Shown here: positions 23,601 through 34,500 of the stretch, piece by piece
Numbering within the stretch: the first letter of the stretch is position 1
Layout: each line of letters begins with the position of its first letter
Source: Auanema rhodensis
Lineage: Eukaryota > Nematoda > Chromadorea > Rhabditida > Rhabditidae
Assembly: GCA_964057225.1 (NCBI GenBank)
Contig: OZ059900.1
Span: forward strand, 21,591,638-21,655,637
Length of the DNA stretch: 64,000 bases
Direction: 5' to 3'
The notes under the pieces: model-generated
What the model was told of the DNA's origin: nothing
The model's database searches: none
What the model saw: only the letters and a program-made list of their open reading frames with translations
Program-made: the position numbers and the translations under genes

Positions 23601-26600
23601 ATGCTGGAAAACCAGTTTTTGGAAATTTCGCTGTAAACAAGGTTTTGACTTACGATTTCATGTGTTCAAACTCATGCAATGTCAATGAAACCTAGCTCAA
23701 AATTGTTATTACAACGTCTAGTTCCACTTTCACGACAAAAAAACAGGGGTTAGAAAATTAAGGAAATTAGCATATTCTGAGGGCACGCCTCTTATGGCTA
23801 ATATTGATTAAATCGATTTTTGTTCATATGAGTCGTCAAATGCAACGAATTTCAGCGTGTTACATACTAAAATGAAGCATTTTACATGCTGAACACTATA
23901 AAAATACAAAAACACAGTATTTCCCATGAGAAATATTTTATTATGCTGGAAAACCAGTTTTTGGAAATTTCGCTGTAAACAAGGTTTTGACTTACGATTT
24001 CATGTGTTCAAACTCATGCAATGTCAATGAAACCTAGCTCAAAATTGTTCCTACAACGTCTAGTTCCACTTTCACGACAAAAAAACAGTGGTTAGAAAAT
24101 TAGATAATTAGCATATTCTGAGGGCACGCCCCTTATGGCTAATATTGATTAAATCGATTTTTGTTCATATGAGTCGTCAAATGCAACGAATTTCAGCGTG
24201 TTACATACTAAAATGAAACATTTTACATGCTGAACACTATAAAAATACAAAAACACAGTATTTCCCATGAGAAATATTTTATTATGCTGGAAAACCAGTT
24301 TTTGGAAATTTCGCTGTAAACAAGGTTTTGACTTACGATTTCATGTGTTCAAACTCATGCAATGTCAATGAAACCTAGCTCAAAATTGTTCGTACAACGT
24401 CTAGTTCCACTTTCACGACAAAAAAACAGGGGTTAGAAAATTAAGGAAATTAGCATATTCTGAGGGCACGCCTCTTATGGCTAATATTGATTAAATCGAT
24501 TTTTGTTCATATGAGTCGTCAAATGCAACGAATTTCAGCGTGTTACATACTAAAATGAAGCATTTTACATGCTGAACACTAGAAAAATACAAAAACACAG
24601 TATTTCCCATGAGAAATATTTTATTATGCTGGAAAACCAGTTTTTGGAAATTTCGCTGTAAACAAGGTTTTGACTTACGATTTCATGTGTTCAAACTCAT
24701 GCAATGTCAATGAAACCTAGCTCAAAATTGTTCCTACAACGTCTAGTTCCACTTTCACGACAACAAAACAGGGGTTAGAAAATTAAGGAAATTAGCATAT
24801 TCTGAGGGCACGCCCCTTATGGCTAATATTGATTAAATCGATTTTTGTTCATATGAGTCGTCAAATGCAACGAATTTCAGCGTGTTACATACTAAAATGA
24901 AGCATTTCACATGCTGAACACTAGAAAAATACAAAAACACAGTATTTCCCATAAGAAATATTTTATTATGCTGGAAAACCAGTTTTTGGAAAGTTCGCTG
25001 TAAACAAGGTTTTGACTTACGATTTCATGTGTTCAAACTCATGCAATGTCAATGAAACCTAGCTCAAAATTGTTCCTACAACGTCTAGTTCCACTTTCAC
25101 GACAACAAAACAGGGGTTAGAAAATTAAGGAAATTAGCATATTCTGAGGGCACGCCCTTTATGGCTAATATTGATTAAATCGATTTTTGTTCATATGAGT
25201 CGTCAAATGCAACGAATTTCAGCGTGTTACATACTAAAATGAAACATTTTACATGCTGAACATTATAAAAATACAAAAACACAGTATTTCCCATGAGAAA
25301 TATTTTATTATGCTGGAAAACCAGTTTTTGGAAATTTCGCTGTAAACAAGGTTTTGACTTACGATTTCATGTGTTCAAACTCATGCAATGTCAATGAAAC
25401 CTAGCTCAAAATTGTTCCTACAACGTCTAGTTCCACTTTCACGACAAAAAAACAGGGGTTAGAAAATTAAGGAAATTAGCATATTCTGAGGGCACGCCCC
25501 TTATGGCTAATATTGATTAAATCGATTTTTGTTCATATGAGTCGTCAAATGCAACGAATTTCAGCGTGTTACATACTAAAATGAAACATTTTACATGCTG
25601 AACACTAGAAAAATACAAAAACACAGTATTTCCCATGAGAAATATTTTATTATGCTGGAAAACCAGTTTTTGGAAATTTCGCTGTAAACAAGGTTTTGAC
25701 TTACGATTTCATGTGCTCAAACTCATGCAATGTCAATGAAACCTAGCTCAAAATTGTTATTACAACGTCTAGTTCGACTTTCACGACAAAAAAACAGGGG
25801 TTAGAAAATTAAGGAAATTAGCATATTCTGAGGGCACGCCTCTTATGGCTAATATTGATTAAATCGATTTTTGTTCATATGAGTCGTCAAATGCAACGAA
25901 TTTCAGCGTGTTACATACTAAAATGAAACATTTTACATGCTGAACACTATAAAAATACAAAAACACAGTATTTCCCATGAGAAATATTTTATTATGCTGG
26001 AAAACCAGTTTTTGGAAATTTCGCTGTAAACAAGGTTTTGACTTACGATTTCATGTGTTCAAACTCATGCAATGTCAATGAAACCTAGCTCAAAATTGTT
26101 ATTACAACGTCTAGTTTCACTTTCACGACAAAAAAACAGGGGTTAGAAAATTAAGGAAATTAGCATATTCTGAGGGCACGCCTCTTATGGCTAATATTGA
26201 TTAAATCGATTTTTGTTCATATGAGTCGTCAAATGCAACGAATTTCAGCGTGTTACATACTAAAATGAAACATTTTACATGCTGAACACTATAAAAATAC
26301 AAAAACACAGTATTTCCCATGAGAAATATTTTATTATGCTGGAAAACCAGTTTTTGGAAATTTCGCTGTAAACAAGGTTTTGACTTACGATTTCATGTGT
26401 TCAAACTCATGCAATGTCAATGAAACCTAGCTCAAAATTGTTCCTACAACGTCTAGTTCCACTTTCACGACAAAAAAACAGGGGTTAGAAAATTAAGGAA
26501 ATTAGCATATTCTGAGGGCACGCCCCTTATGGCTAATATTGATTAAATCGATTTTTGTTCATATGAGTCGTCAAATGAAACGAATTTCAGCGTGTTACAT

Positions 26601-27660
26601 ACTAAAATGAAGCATTTCACATGCTGAACACTAGAAAAATACAAAAACACAGTATTTCCCATGAGAAATATTTTATTATGCTGGAAAACCAGTTTTTTGG
26701 AAATTTCGCTGTAAACAAGGTTTTGACTTACAATTTCATGTGTTCAAACTCATGCAATGTCAATGAAACCTAGCTCAAAATTGTTCCTACAACGTCTAGT
26801 TCCACTTTCACGACAACAAAACAGGGGTTAGAAAATTAAGGAAATTAGCATATTCTGAGGGCACGCCCCTTATGGCTAATATTGATTAAATCGATTTTTG
26901 TTCATATGAGTCGTCAAATGCAACGAATTTCAGCGTGTTACATACTAAAATGAAGCATTTCACATGCTGAACACTAGAAAAATACAAAAACACAGTATTT
27001 CCCATGAGAAATATTTTATTATGCTGGAAAACCAGTTTTTGGAAATTTCGCTGTAAACAAGGTTTTGACTTACGATTTCATGTGTTCAAACTCATGCAAT
27101 GTCAATGAAACCTAGCTCAAAATTGTTATTACAACGTCTAGTTCCACTTTCACGACAAAAAAACAGGGGTTAGAAAATTAAGGAAATTAGCATATTCTGA
27201 GGGCACGCCTCTTATGGCTAATATTGATTAAATCGATTTTTGTTCATATGAGTCGTCAAATGCAACGAATTTCAGCGTGTTACATACTAAAATGAAGCAT
27301 TTTACATGCTGAACACTATAAAAATACAAAAACACAGTATTTCCCATGAGAAATATTTTATTATGCTGGAAAACCAGTTTTTGGAAATTTCGCTGTAAAC
27401 AAGGTTTTGACTTACGATTTCATGTGTTCAAACTCATGCAATGTCAATGAAACCTAGCTCAAAATTGTTCCTACAACGTCTAGTTCCACTTTCACGACAA
27501 AAAAACAGTGGTTAGAAAATTAGATAATTAGCATATTCTGAGGGCACGCCCCTTATGGCTAATATTGATTAAATCGATTTTTGTTCATATGAGTCGTCAA
27601 ATGCAACGAATTTCAGCTTGTTACATACTAAAATGAAACATTTTACATGCTGAACACTAT
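20641..27660 (+). repeat. Mixed domain marked by a 1-bp-shorter AATTAGATAATTAGC lineage
   Basis: Monomers with CAGTGGTTAGAAAATTAGATAATT in place of CAGGGG and AATTAAGGAAATT occur at about 22391, 23074, 24099 and 27519: offsets of 683, 1025 and 3420 bp, or 2, 3 and 10 monomers. A related copy without the TGG change lies at about 28200. The block from 22.2 to 24.6 kb is a set of 2- to 3-monomer near-duplicates. The stretch 24.9-25.3 kb is a relative of the 4-mer block at 7.85 kb. A copy near 26693 has an extra T in CAGTTTTTTGG. Confidence 0.82.
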
Positions 27661-30370
27661 AAAAATACAAAAACACAGTATTTCCCATGAGAAATATTTT
27701 ATTATGCTGGAAAACCAGTTTTTGGAAATTTCGCTGTAAACAAGGTTTTGACTTACGATTTCATGTGTTCAAACTCATGCAATGTCAATGAAACCTAGCT
27801 CAAAATTGTTCGTACAACGTCTAGTTCCACTTTCACGACAAAAAAACAGGGGTTAGAAAATTAAGGAAATTAGCATATTCTGAGGGCACGCCCCTTATGG
27901 CTAATATTGATTAAATCGATTTTTGTTCATATGAGTCGTCAAATGCAACGAATTTCAGCGTGTTACATACTAAAATGAAGCATTTTACATGCTGAACACT
28001 AGAAAAATACAAAAACACAGTATTTCTCATGAGAAATATTTTATTATGCTGGAAAACCAGTTTTTGGAAATTTCGCTGTAAACAAGGTTTTGACTTACGA
28101 TTTCATGTGTTCAAACTCATGCAATGTCAATAAAACCTAGCTCAAAATTGTTCGTAAACGTCTAGTTCCACTTTCACGACAAAAAAACAGGGGTTAGAAA
28201 ATTAGATAATTAGCATATTCTGAGGGCACGCCCCTTATGGCTAATATTGATTAAATCGATTTTTGTTCATATGAGTCGTCAAATGCAACGAATTTCAGCG
28301 TGTTACATACTAAAATGAAGCATTTTACATGCTGAACACTATAAAAATACAAAAACACAGTATTTCCCATGAGAAATATTTTATTATGCTGGAAAACCAG
28401 TTTTTGGAAATTTCGCGGTAAACAAGGTTTTGACTTACGATTTCATGTGTTCAAACTCATGCAATGTCAATGAAACCTAGCTCAAAATTGTTCCTACAAC
28501 GTCTAGTTCCACTTTCACGACAAAAAACAGGGGTTAGAAAATTAAGGAAATTAGCATATTCTGAGGGCACGCCCCTTATGGCTAATATTGATTAAATCGA
28601 TTTTTGTTCATATGAGTCGTCAAATGCAACGAATTTCAGCGTGTTACATACTAAAATGAAGCATTTTACATGCTGAACACTAGAAAACTACAAAAACACA
28701 GTATTTCCCATGAGAAATATTTTATTATGCTGGAAAACCAGTTTTTGGAAATTTCGCTGTAAACAAGGTTTTGACTTACGATTTCATGTGTTCAAACTCA
28801 TGCAATGTCAATGAAACCTAGCTCAAAATTGTTCGTACAACGTCTAGTTCCACTTTCACGACAAAAAAACAGGGGTTAGAAAATTAAGGAAATTAGCATA
28901 TTCTGAGGGCACGCCCCTTATGGCTAATATTGATTAAATCGATTTTTGTTCATATGAGTCGTCAAATGCAATTAATTTCAGCGTGTTACATACTAAAATG
29001 AAGCATTTTACATGCTGAACACTAAAAAAATACAAAAACACAGTATTTCCCTTGAGAAATATTTTATTATGCTGGAAAACGAGTTTTTGGAAATTTCGCT
29101 GTAAACAAGGTTTTGACTTACGATTTCATGTGTTCAAACTCATGCAATGTCAATGAAACCTAGCTCAAAATTGTTCCTACAACGTCTAGTTCCACTTTCA
29201 CGACAAAAAAAGAGGGGTTAGAAAATTAAGGAAATTAGCATATTCTGAGGGCACGCCCTTTATGGCTAATATTGATTAAATCGATTTTTGTTCATATGAG
29301 TCGTCAAATGCAACGAATTTCAGCGTGTTACATACTAAAATGAAGCATTTCACATGCTGAACACTAGAAAAATACAAAAACACAGTATTTCCCATGAGAA
29401 ATATTTTATTATGCTGGAAAACCAGTTTTTGGAAATTTCGCTGTAAACAAGGTTTTGACTTACGATTTCATGTGTTCAAACTCATGCAATGTCAATGAAA
29501 CCTAGCTCAAAATTGTTCGTACAACGTCTAGTTCCACTTTCACGACAAAAAAACAGGGGTTAGAAAATTAAGGAAATTAGCATATTCTGAGGGCACGCCC
29601 CTTATGGCTAATATTGATTAAATCGATTTTTGTTCATATGAGTCGTCAAATGCAACGAATTTCAGCGTGTTACATACTAAAATGAAGCATTTTACATGCT
29701 GAACACTAGAAAAATACAAAAACACAGTATTTCTCATGAGAAATATTTTATTATGCTGGAAAACCAGTTTTTGGAAATTTCGCTGTAAACAAGGTTTTGA
29801 CTTACGATTTCATGTGTTCAAACTCATGCAATGTCAATAAAACCTAGCTCAAAATTGTTCGTACAACGTCTAGTTCCACTTTCACGACAAAAAAACAGGG
29901 GTTAGAAAATTAAGGAAATTAGCATATTCTGAGGGCACGCCCCTTATGGCTAATATTGATTAAATCGATTTTTGTTCATATGAGTCGTCAAATGCAACGA
30001 ATTTCAGCGTGTTACATACTAAAATGAAGCATTTTACATGCTGAACACTATAAAAATACAAAAACACAGTATTTCCCATGAGAAATATTTTATTATGCTG
30101 GAAAACCAGTTTTTGGAAATTTCGCTGTAAACAAGGTTTTGACTTACGATTTCATGTGTTCAAACTCATGCAATGTCAATGAAACCTAGCTCAAAATTGT
30201 TCCTACAACGTCTAGTTCCACTTTCACGACAAAAAACAGGGGTTAGAAAATTAAGGAAATTAGCATATTCTGAGGGCACGCCCCTTATGGCTAATATTGA
30301 TTAAATCGATTTTTGTTCATATGAGTCGTCAAATGCAACGAATTTCAGCGTGTTACATACTAAAATGAAA
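27661..30370 (+). repeat. Junction-proximal left-arm block with many private variants
   Basis: This block is richer in unusual copies than its surroundings. It has TATTTCTCATGAG (28021, 29730), CAATAAAACCTAG (about 28128 and 29836), a 1-bp deletion giving TTCGTAAACG (28151), TTTCGCGGTAAAC (28414), CTAGAAAACTAC (28681), GCAATTAATTTC (28968), CCCTTGAGAAAT (about 29050), GGAAAACGAGTTT (29074) and AAAAAGAGGGG (29206). The last group is shared, in reverse complement and in order, with right-arm units near 31.2-31.5, 32.9-33.2 and in part 34.8-34.9 kb, so the two sides of the inversion derive from the same array neighbourhood. Confidence 0.85.
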
Positions 30371-30390
30371 TTTCCAGCATAATAAAATAT
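30351..30390. other. Inversion junction inside the satellite array
   Basis: Sequence up to 30370 (ending ACATACTAAAATGAAA) is forward monomer, about base 288 of the unit. From 30371 (TTTCCAGCATAATAAAAT) it is reverse-complement monomer, entered about 20 bases from the unit end. No foreign bases separate the arms. There are two readings. One is a direct join. The other is a join through a 4-bp microhomology GAAA (30367-30370) to the GAAATTTCC of the reverse monomer, followed by loss of 15 bp between its two TTTCC copies. The nearest monomers of the two arms differ: left has an A6 tract and CTATAAAAA, right has the AACAAAA form, CTAGAAAAA and CATTTCACATG. A fold-back of a single DNA molecule is therefore unlikely. 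An assembly error joining two reads cannot be excluded from sequence alone. Confidence 0.93.
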
Positions 30391-30393
30391 TTC

Positions 30394-30735
30394 TCATGGG
30401 AAATACTGTGTTTTTGTATTTTTCTAGTGTTCAGCATGTGAAATGCTTCATTTTAGTATGTAACACGCTGAAATTCGTTGCATTTGACGACTCATATGAA
30501 CAAAAATCGATTTAATCAATATTAGCCATAAGGGGCGTGCCCTCAGAATATGCTAATTTCCTTAATTTTCTAACCCCTGTTTTGTTGTCGTGAAAGTGGA
30601 ACTAGACGTTGTAGGAACAATTTTGAGCTAGGTTTCATTGACATTGCATGAGTTTGAACACATGAAATCGTAAGTCAAAACCTTGTTTACAGCGAAATTT
30701 CCAAAAACTGGTTTTCCAGCATAATAAAATATTTC
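30394..30735 (-). repeat. Reference monomer, right arm (first complete inverted unit, 342 bp)
   Basis: This is the first full unit after the junction, read as the reverse complement of the left-arm monomer. It carries the GTGAAATGC variant, the TGTTTTGTTG form of the A tract, CATAAGGGGCG, and GTAGGAAC. The preceding 23 bases (30371-30393) are the truncated end of the unit cut by the inversion. The same combination of variants recurs in later right-arm units near 31.8, 32.5, 33.5 and 34.2 kb. Confidence 0.92.
30681..30697 (-). other. CENP-B-box-like motif (representative right-arm copy)
   Basis: CCTTGTTTACAGCGAAA is the exact reverse complement of the left-arm motif at 380-396. Because of the inversion the motif points the other way along the chromosome in this arm. 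It recurs every 342 bp to the end of the window, with rare changes such as TCAAATCCTTG just outside it near 42.3 and 43.7 kb. Confidence 0.45.
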
Positions 30736-31099
30736 TCATGGGAAATACTGTGTTTTTGTATTTTAATAGTGTTCAGCATGTAAAATGCTTCATTTTAGTC
30801 TGTAACACGCTGAAATTCGTTGCATTTGACGACTCATATGAACAAAAATCGATTTAATCAATATTAGCCATAAGGGGCGTGCCCTCAGAATATGCTAATT
30901 TCCTTAATTTTCTAACCCCTGTTTTTTTGTCGTGAAAGTGGAACTAGACGTTGTACGAACAATTTTGAGCTAGGTTTCATTGACATTGCATGAGTTTGAA
31001 CACATGAAATCGTAAGTCAAAACCTTGTTTACAGCGAAATTTCCAAAAACTGGTTTTCCAGCATAATAAAATATTTCTCATGGGAAATACTGTGTTTTT

Positions 31100-34000
31100 G
31101 TATTTTTATAGTGTTCAGCATGTAAAATGTTTCATTTTAGTATGTAACACGCTGAAATTCGTTGCATTTGACGACTCATATGAACAAAAATCGATTTAAT
31201 CAATATTAGCCATAAAGGGCGTGCCCTCAGAATATGCTAATTTCCTTAATTTTCTAACCCCTCTTTTTTTGTCGTGAAAGTGGAACTAGACGTTGTAGGA
31301 ACAATTTTGAGCTAGGTTTCATTGACATTGCATGAGTTTGAACACATGAAATCGTAAGTCAAAACCTTGTTTACAGCGAAATTTCCAAAAACTCGTTTTC
31401 CAGCATAATAAAATATTTCTCATGGGAAATACTGTGTTTTTGTATTTTTTTAGTGTTCAGCATGTAAAATGCTTCATTTTAGTATGTAACACGCTGAAAT
31501 TAATTGCATTTGACGACTCATATGAACAAAAATCGATTTAATCAATATTAGCCATAAGGGGCGTGCCCTCAGAATATGCTAATTTCCTTAATTTTCTAAC
31601 CCCTGTTGTTTTGTCGTGAAAGTGGAACTAGACGTTGTACGAACAATTTTGAGCTAGGTTTCATTGACATTGCAGGAGTTTGAACACATGAAATCGTAAG
31701 TCAAAACCTTGTTTACAGCGAAATTTCCAAAAACTGGTTTTCCAGCATAATAAAATATTTCTCATGGGAAATACTGTGTTTTTGTATTTTTCTAGTGTTC
31801 AGCATGTGAAATGCTTCATTTTAGTATGTAACACGCTGAAATTCGTTGCATTTGACGACTCATATGAACAAAAATCGATTTAATCAATATTAGCCATAAG
31901 GGGCGTGCCCTCAGAATATGCTAATTTCCTTAATTTTCTAACCCCTGTTTTGTTGTCGTGAAAGTGGAACTAGACGTTGTAGGAACAATTTTGAGCTAGG
32001 TTTCATTGACATTGCATGAGTTTGAACACATGAAATCGTAAGTCAAAACCTTGTTTACAGCGAAATTTCCAAAAACTGGTTTTCCAGCATAATAAAATAT
32101 TTCTCATGGGAAATACTGTGTTTTTGTATTTTTATAGTGTTCAGCATGTAAAATGCTTCATTTTAGTATGTAACACGCTGAAATTTGTTGCATTTGACGA
32201 CTCATATGAACAAAAATCGATTTAATCAATATTAGCCATAAGAGGCGTGCCCTCAGAATATGCTAATTTCCTTAATTTTCTAACCCCTGTTTTTTTGTCG
32301 TGAAAGTGGAACTAGACGTTGTAGGAACAATTTTGAGCTAGGTTTCATTGACATTGCATGAGTTTGAACACATGAAATCGTAAGTCAAAACCTTGTTTAC
32401 AGCGAAATTTCCAAAAACTGGTTTTCCAGCATAATAAAATATTTCTCATGGGAAATACTGTGTTTTTGTATTTTTCTAGTGTTCAGCATGTGAAATGCTT
32501 CATTTTAGTATGTAACACGCTGAAATTCGTTGCATTTGACGACTCATATGAACAAAAATCGATTTAATCAATATTAGCCATAAGGGGCGTGCCCTCAGAA
32601 TATGCTAATTTCCTTAATTTTCTAACCCCTGTTTTGTTGTCGTGAAAGTGGAACTAGACGTTGTAGGAACAATTTTGAGCTAGGTTTCATTGACATTGCA
32701 TGAGTTTGAACACATGAAATCGTAAGTCAAAACCTTGTTTACAGCGAAATTTCCAAAAACTGGTTTTCCAGCATAATAAAATATTTCTCATGGGAAATAC
32801 TGTGTTTTTGTATTTTTATAGTGTTCAGCATGTAAAATGTTTCATTTTAGTATGTAACACGCTGAAATTCGTTGCATTTGACGACTCATATGAACAAAAA
32901 TCGATTTAATCAATATTAGCCATAAAGGGCGTGCCCTCAGAATATGCTAATTTCCTTAATTTTCTAACCCCTCTTTTTTTGTCGTGAAAGTGGAACTAGA
33001 CGTTGTAGGAACAATTTTGAGCTAGGTTTCATTGACATTGCATGAGTTTGAACACATGAAATCGTAAGTCAAAACCTTGTTTACAGCGAAATTTCCAAAA
33101 ACTCGTTTTCCAGCATAATAAAATATTTCTCATGGGAAATACTGTGTTTTTGTATTTTTTTAGTGTTCAGCATGTAAAATGCTTCATTTTAGTATGTAAC
33201 ACGCTGAAATTAATTGCATTTGACGACTCATATGAACAAAAATCGATTTAATCAATATTAGCCATAAGGGGCGTGCCCTCAGAATATGCTAATTTCCTTA
33301 ATTTTCTAACCCCTGTTGTTTTGTCGTGAAAGTGGAACTAGACGTTGTACGAACAATTTTGAGCTAGGTTTCATTGACATTGCAGGAGTTTGAACACATG
33401 AAATCGTAAGTCAAAACCTTGTTTACAGCGAAATTTCCAAAAACTGGTTTTCCAGCATAATAAAATATTTCTCATGGGAAATACTGTGTTTTTGTATTTT
33501 TCTAGTGTTCAGCATGTGAAATGCTTCATTTTAGTATGTAACACGCTGAAATTCGTTGCATTTGACGACTCATATGAACAAAAATCGATTTAATCAATAT
33601 TAGCCATAAGGGGCGTGCCCTCAGAATATGCTAATTTCCTTAATTTTCTAACCCCTGTTTTGTTGTCGTGAAAGTGGAACTAGACGTTGTAGGAACAATT
33701 TTGAGCTAGGTTTCATTGACATTGCATGAGTTTGAACACATGAAATCGTAAGTCAAAACCTTGTTTACAGCGAAATTTCCAAAAACTGGTTTTCCAGCAT
33801 AATAAAATATTTCTCATGGGAAATACTGTGTTTTTGTATTTTTATAGTGTTCAGCATGTAAAATGCTTCATTTTAGTATGTAACACGCTGAAATTTGTTG
33901 CATTTGACGACTCATATGAACAAAAATCGATTTAATCAATATTAGCCATAAGAGGCGTGCCCTCAGAATATGCTAATTTCCTTAATTTTCTAACCCCTGT

Positions 34001-34500
34001 TTTTTTGTCGTGAAAGTGGAACTAGACGTTGTAGGAACAATTTTGAGCTAGGTTTCATTGACATTGCATGAGTTTGAACACATGAAATCGTAAGTCAAAA
34101 CCTTGTTTACAGCGAAATTTCCAAAAACTGGTTTTCCAGCATAATAAAATATTTCTCATGGGAAATACTGTGTTTTTGTATTTTTCTAGTGTTCAGCATG
34201 TGAAATGCTTCATTTTAGTATGTAACACGCTGAAATTCGTTGCATTTGACGACTCATATGAACAAAAATCGATTTAATCAATATTAGCCATAAGGGGCGT
34301 GCCCTCAGAATATGCTAATTTCCTTAATTTTCTAACCCCTGTTTTGTTGTCGTGAAAGTGGAACTAGACGTTGTAGGAACAATTTTGAGCTAGGTTTCAT
34401 TGACATTGCATGAGTTTGAACACATGAAATCGTAAGTCAAAACCTTGTTTACAGCGAAATTTCCAAAAACTGGTTTTCCAGCATAATAAAATATTTCTCA
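31100..34500 (-). repeat. 5-monomer HOR, 1710 bp, two copies beside the inversion
   Basis: Rare marks recur at exactly 1710: CCTCTTTTTTTTG (31262 and 32971), AAACTCGTTTTCC (31391 and 33101), GAAATTAATTGC (31496 and 33206), CCTGTTGTTTTG (31602 and 33312), TTGCAGGAG (31671 and 33381), GTGAAATGC, the TGTTTTGTTG form, GAAATTTGTTGC (32182 and 33892) and CATAAGAGGCG (32237 and 33947). I noticed no difference across about five monomers. On the left side the copies part at GTACGAAC versus GTAGGAAC (30950 and 32660 region); on the right at TTTATAGTG versus TTTCTAGTG (32815 and 34525 region). Confidence 0.9.

Larger units (their letters stand above)
1..30370 (+). repeat. Satellite array, left arm: about 89 head-to-tail monomers of 341-342 bp
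   Basis: The same 341-342 bp unit repeats without interruption. Taking the start of the monomer at GAAATATTTTATTAT, the first copies begin at 1, 342, 684, 1025, 1367, 1709, 2050, 2392, 2733, 3075, 3416 and 3758. Copies differ by a few substitutions and rare 1-bp indels. Typical diagnostic sites are TTCGTAC, TTCCTAC or TTATTAC before AACGTCTAG; an A7 tract or its AACAAAA form after CACGAC; CCCCTTATGG, CCTCTTATGG or CCCTTTATGG; GAAGCATTTT, GAAACATTTT or GAAGTATTTT; and CTAGAAAAA or CTATAAAAA. Stops occur in all six frames of every copy, so this is non-coding. The strand label is only the orientation of my reference monomer. The family is unrecognised. Long gene-free tandem arrays with HOR structure are typical of centromeric or pericentromeric DNA; that placement is inference. 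Confidence 0.97.

Noticed and set aside
30371-30386. AATAAA polyadenylation signal (30381-30386) at the junction
   Set aside because: The string is part of every monomer in this orientation (GCATAATAAAATATT), so it says nothing specific about the junction or about transcription.
31080-31199. Small ORF starting ATGGGAAATACTGTG, 39 codons, repeated in every unit in this sense (open stop-to-stop for about 63 codons)
   Set aside because: It is the longest recurrent reading frame I found with an ATG, but it exists only because the satellite repeats. It ends in the invariant ATTTAA, has no evident start context or protein-like composition, and stops are frequent in all six frames.
29000-31740. Perfect palindrome centred on the inversion, as made by fold-back replication
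   Set aside because: The units nearest the junction differ at several diagnostic sites (A6 versus AACAAAA tract, CTATAAAAA versus CTAGAAAAA, CATTTTAC versus CATTTCAC), and the axis implied by shared marks lies about 130 bp left of the breakpoint.
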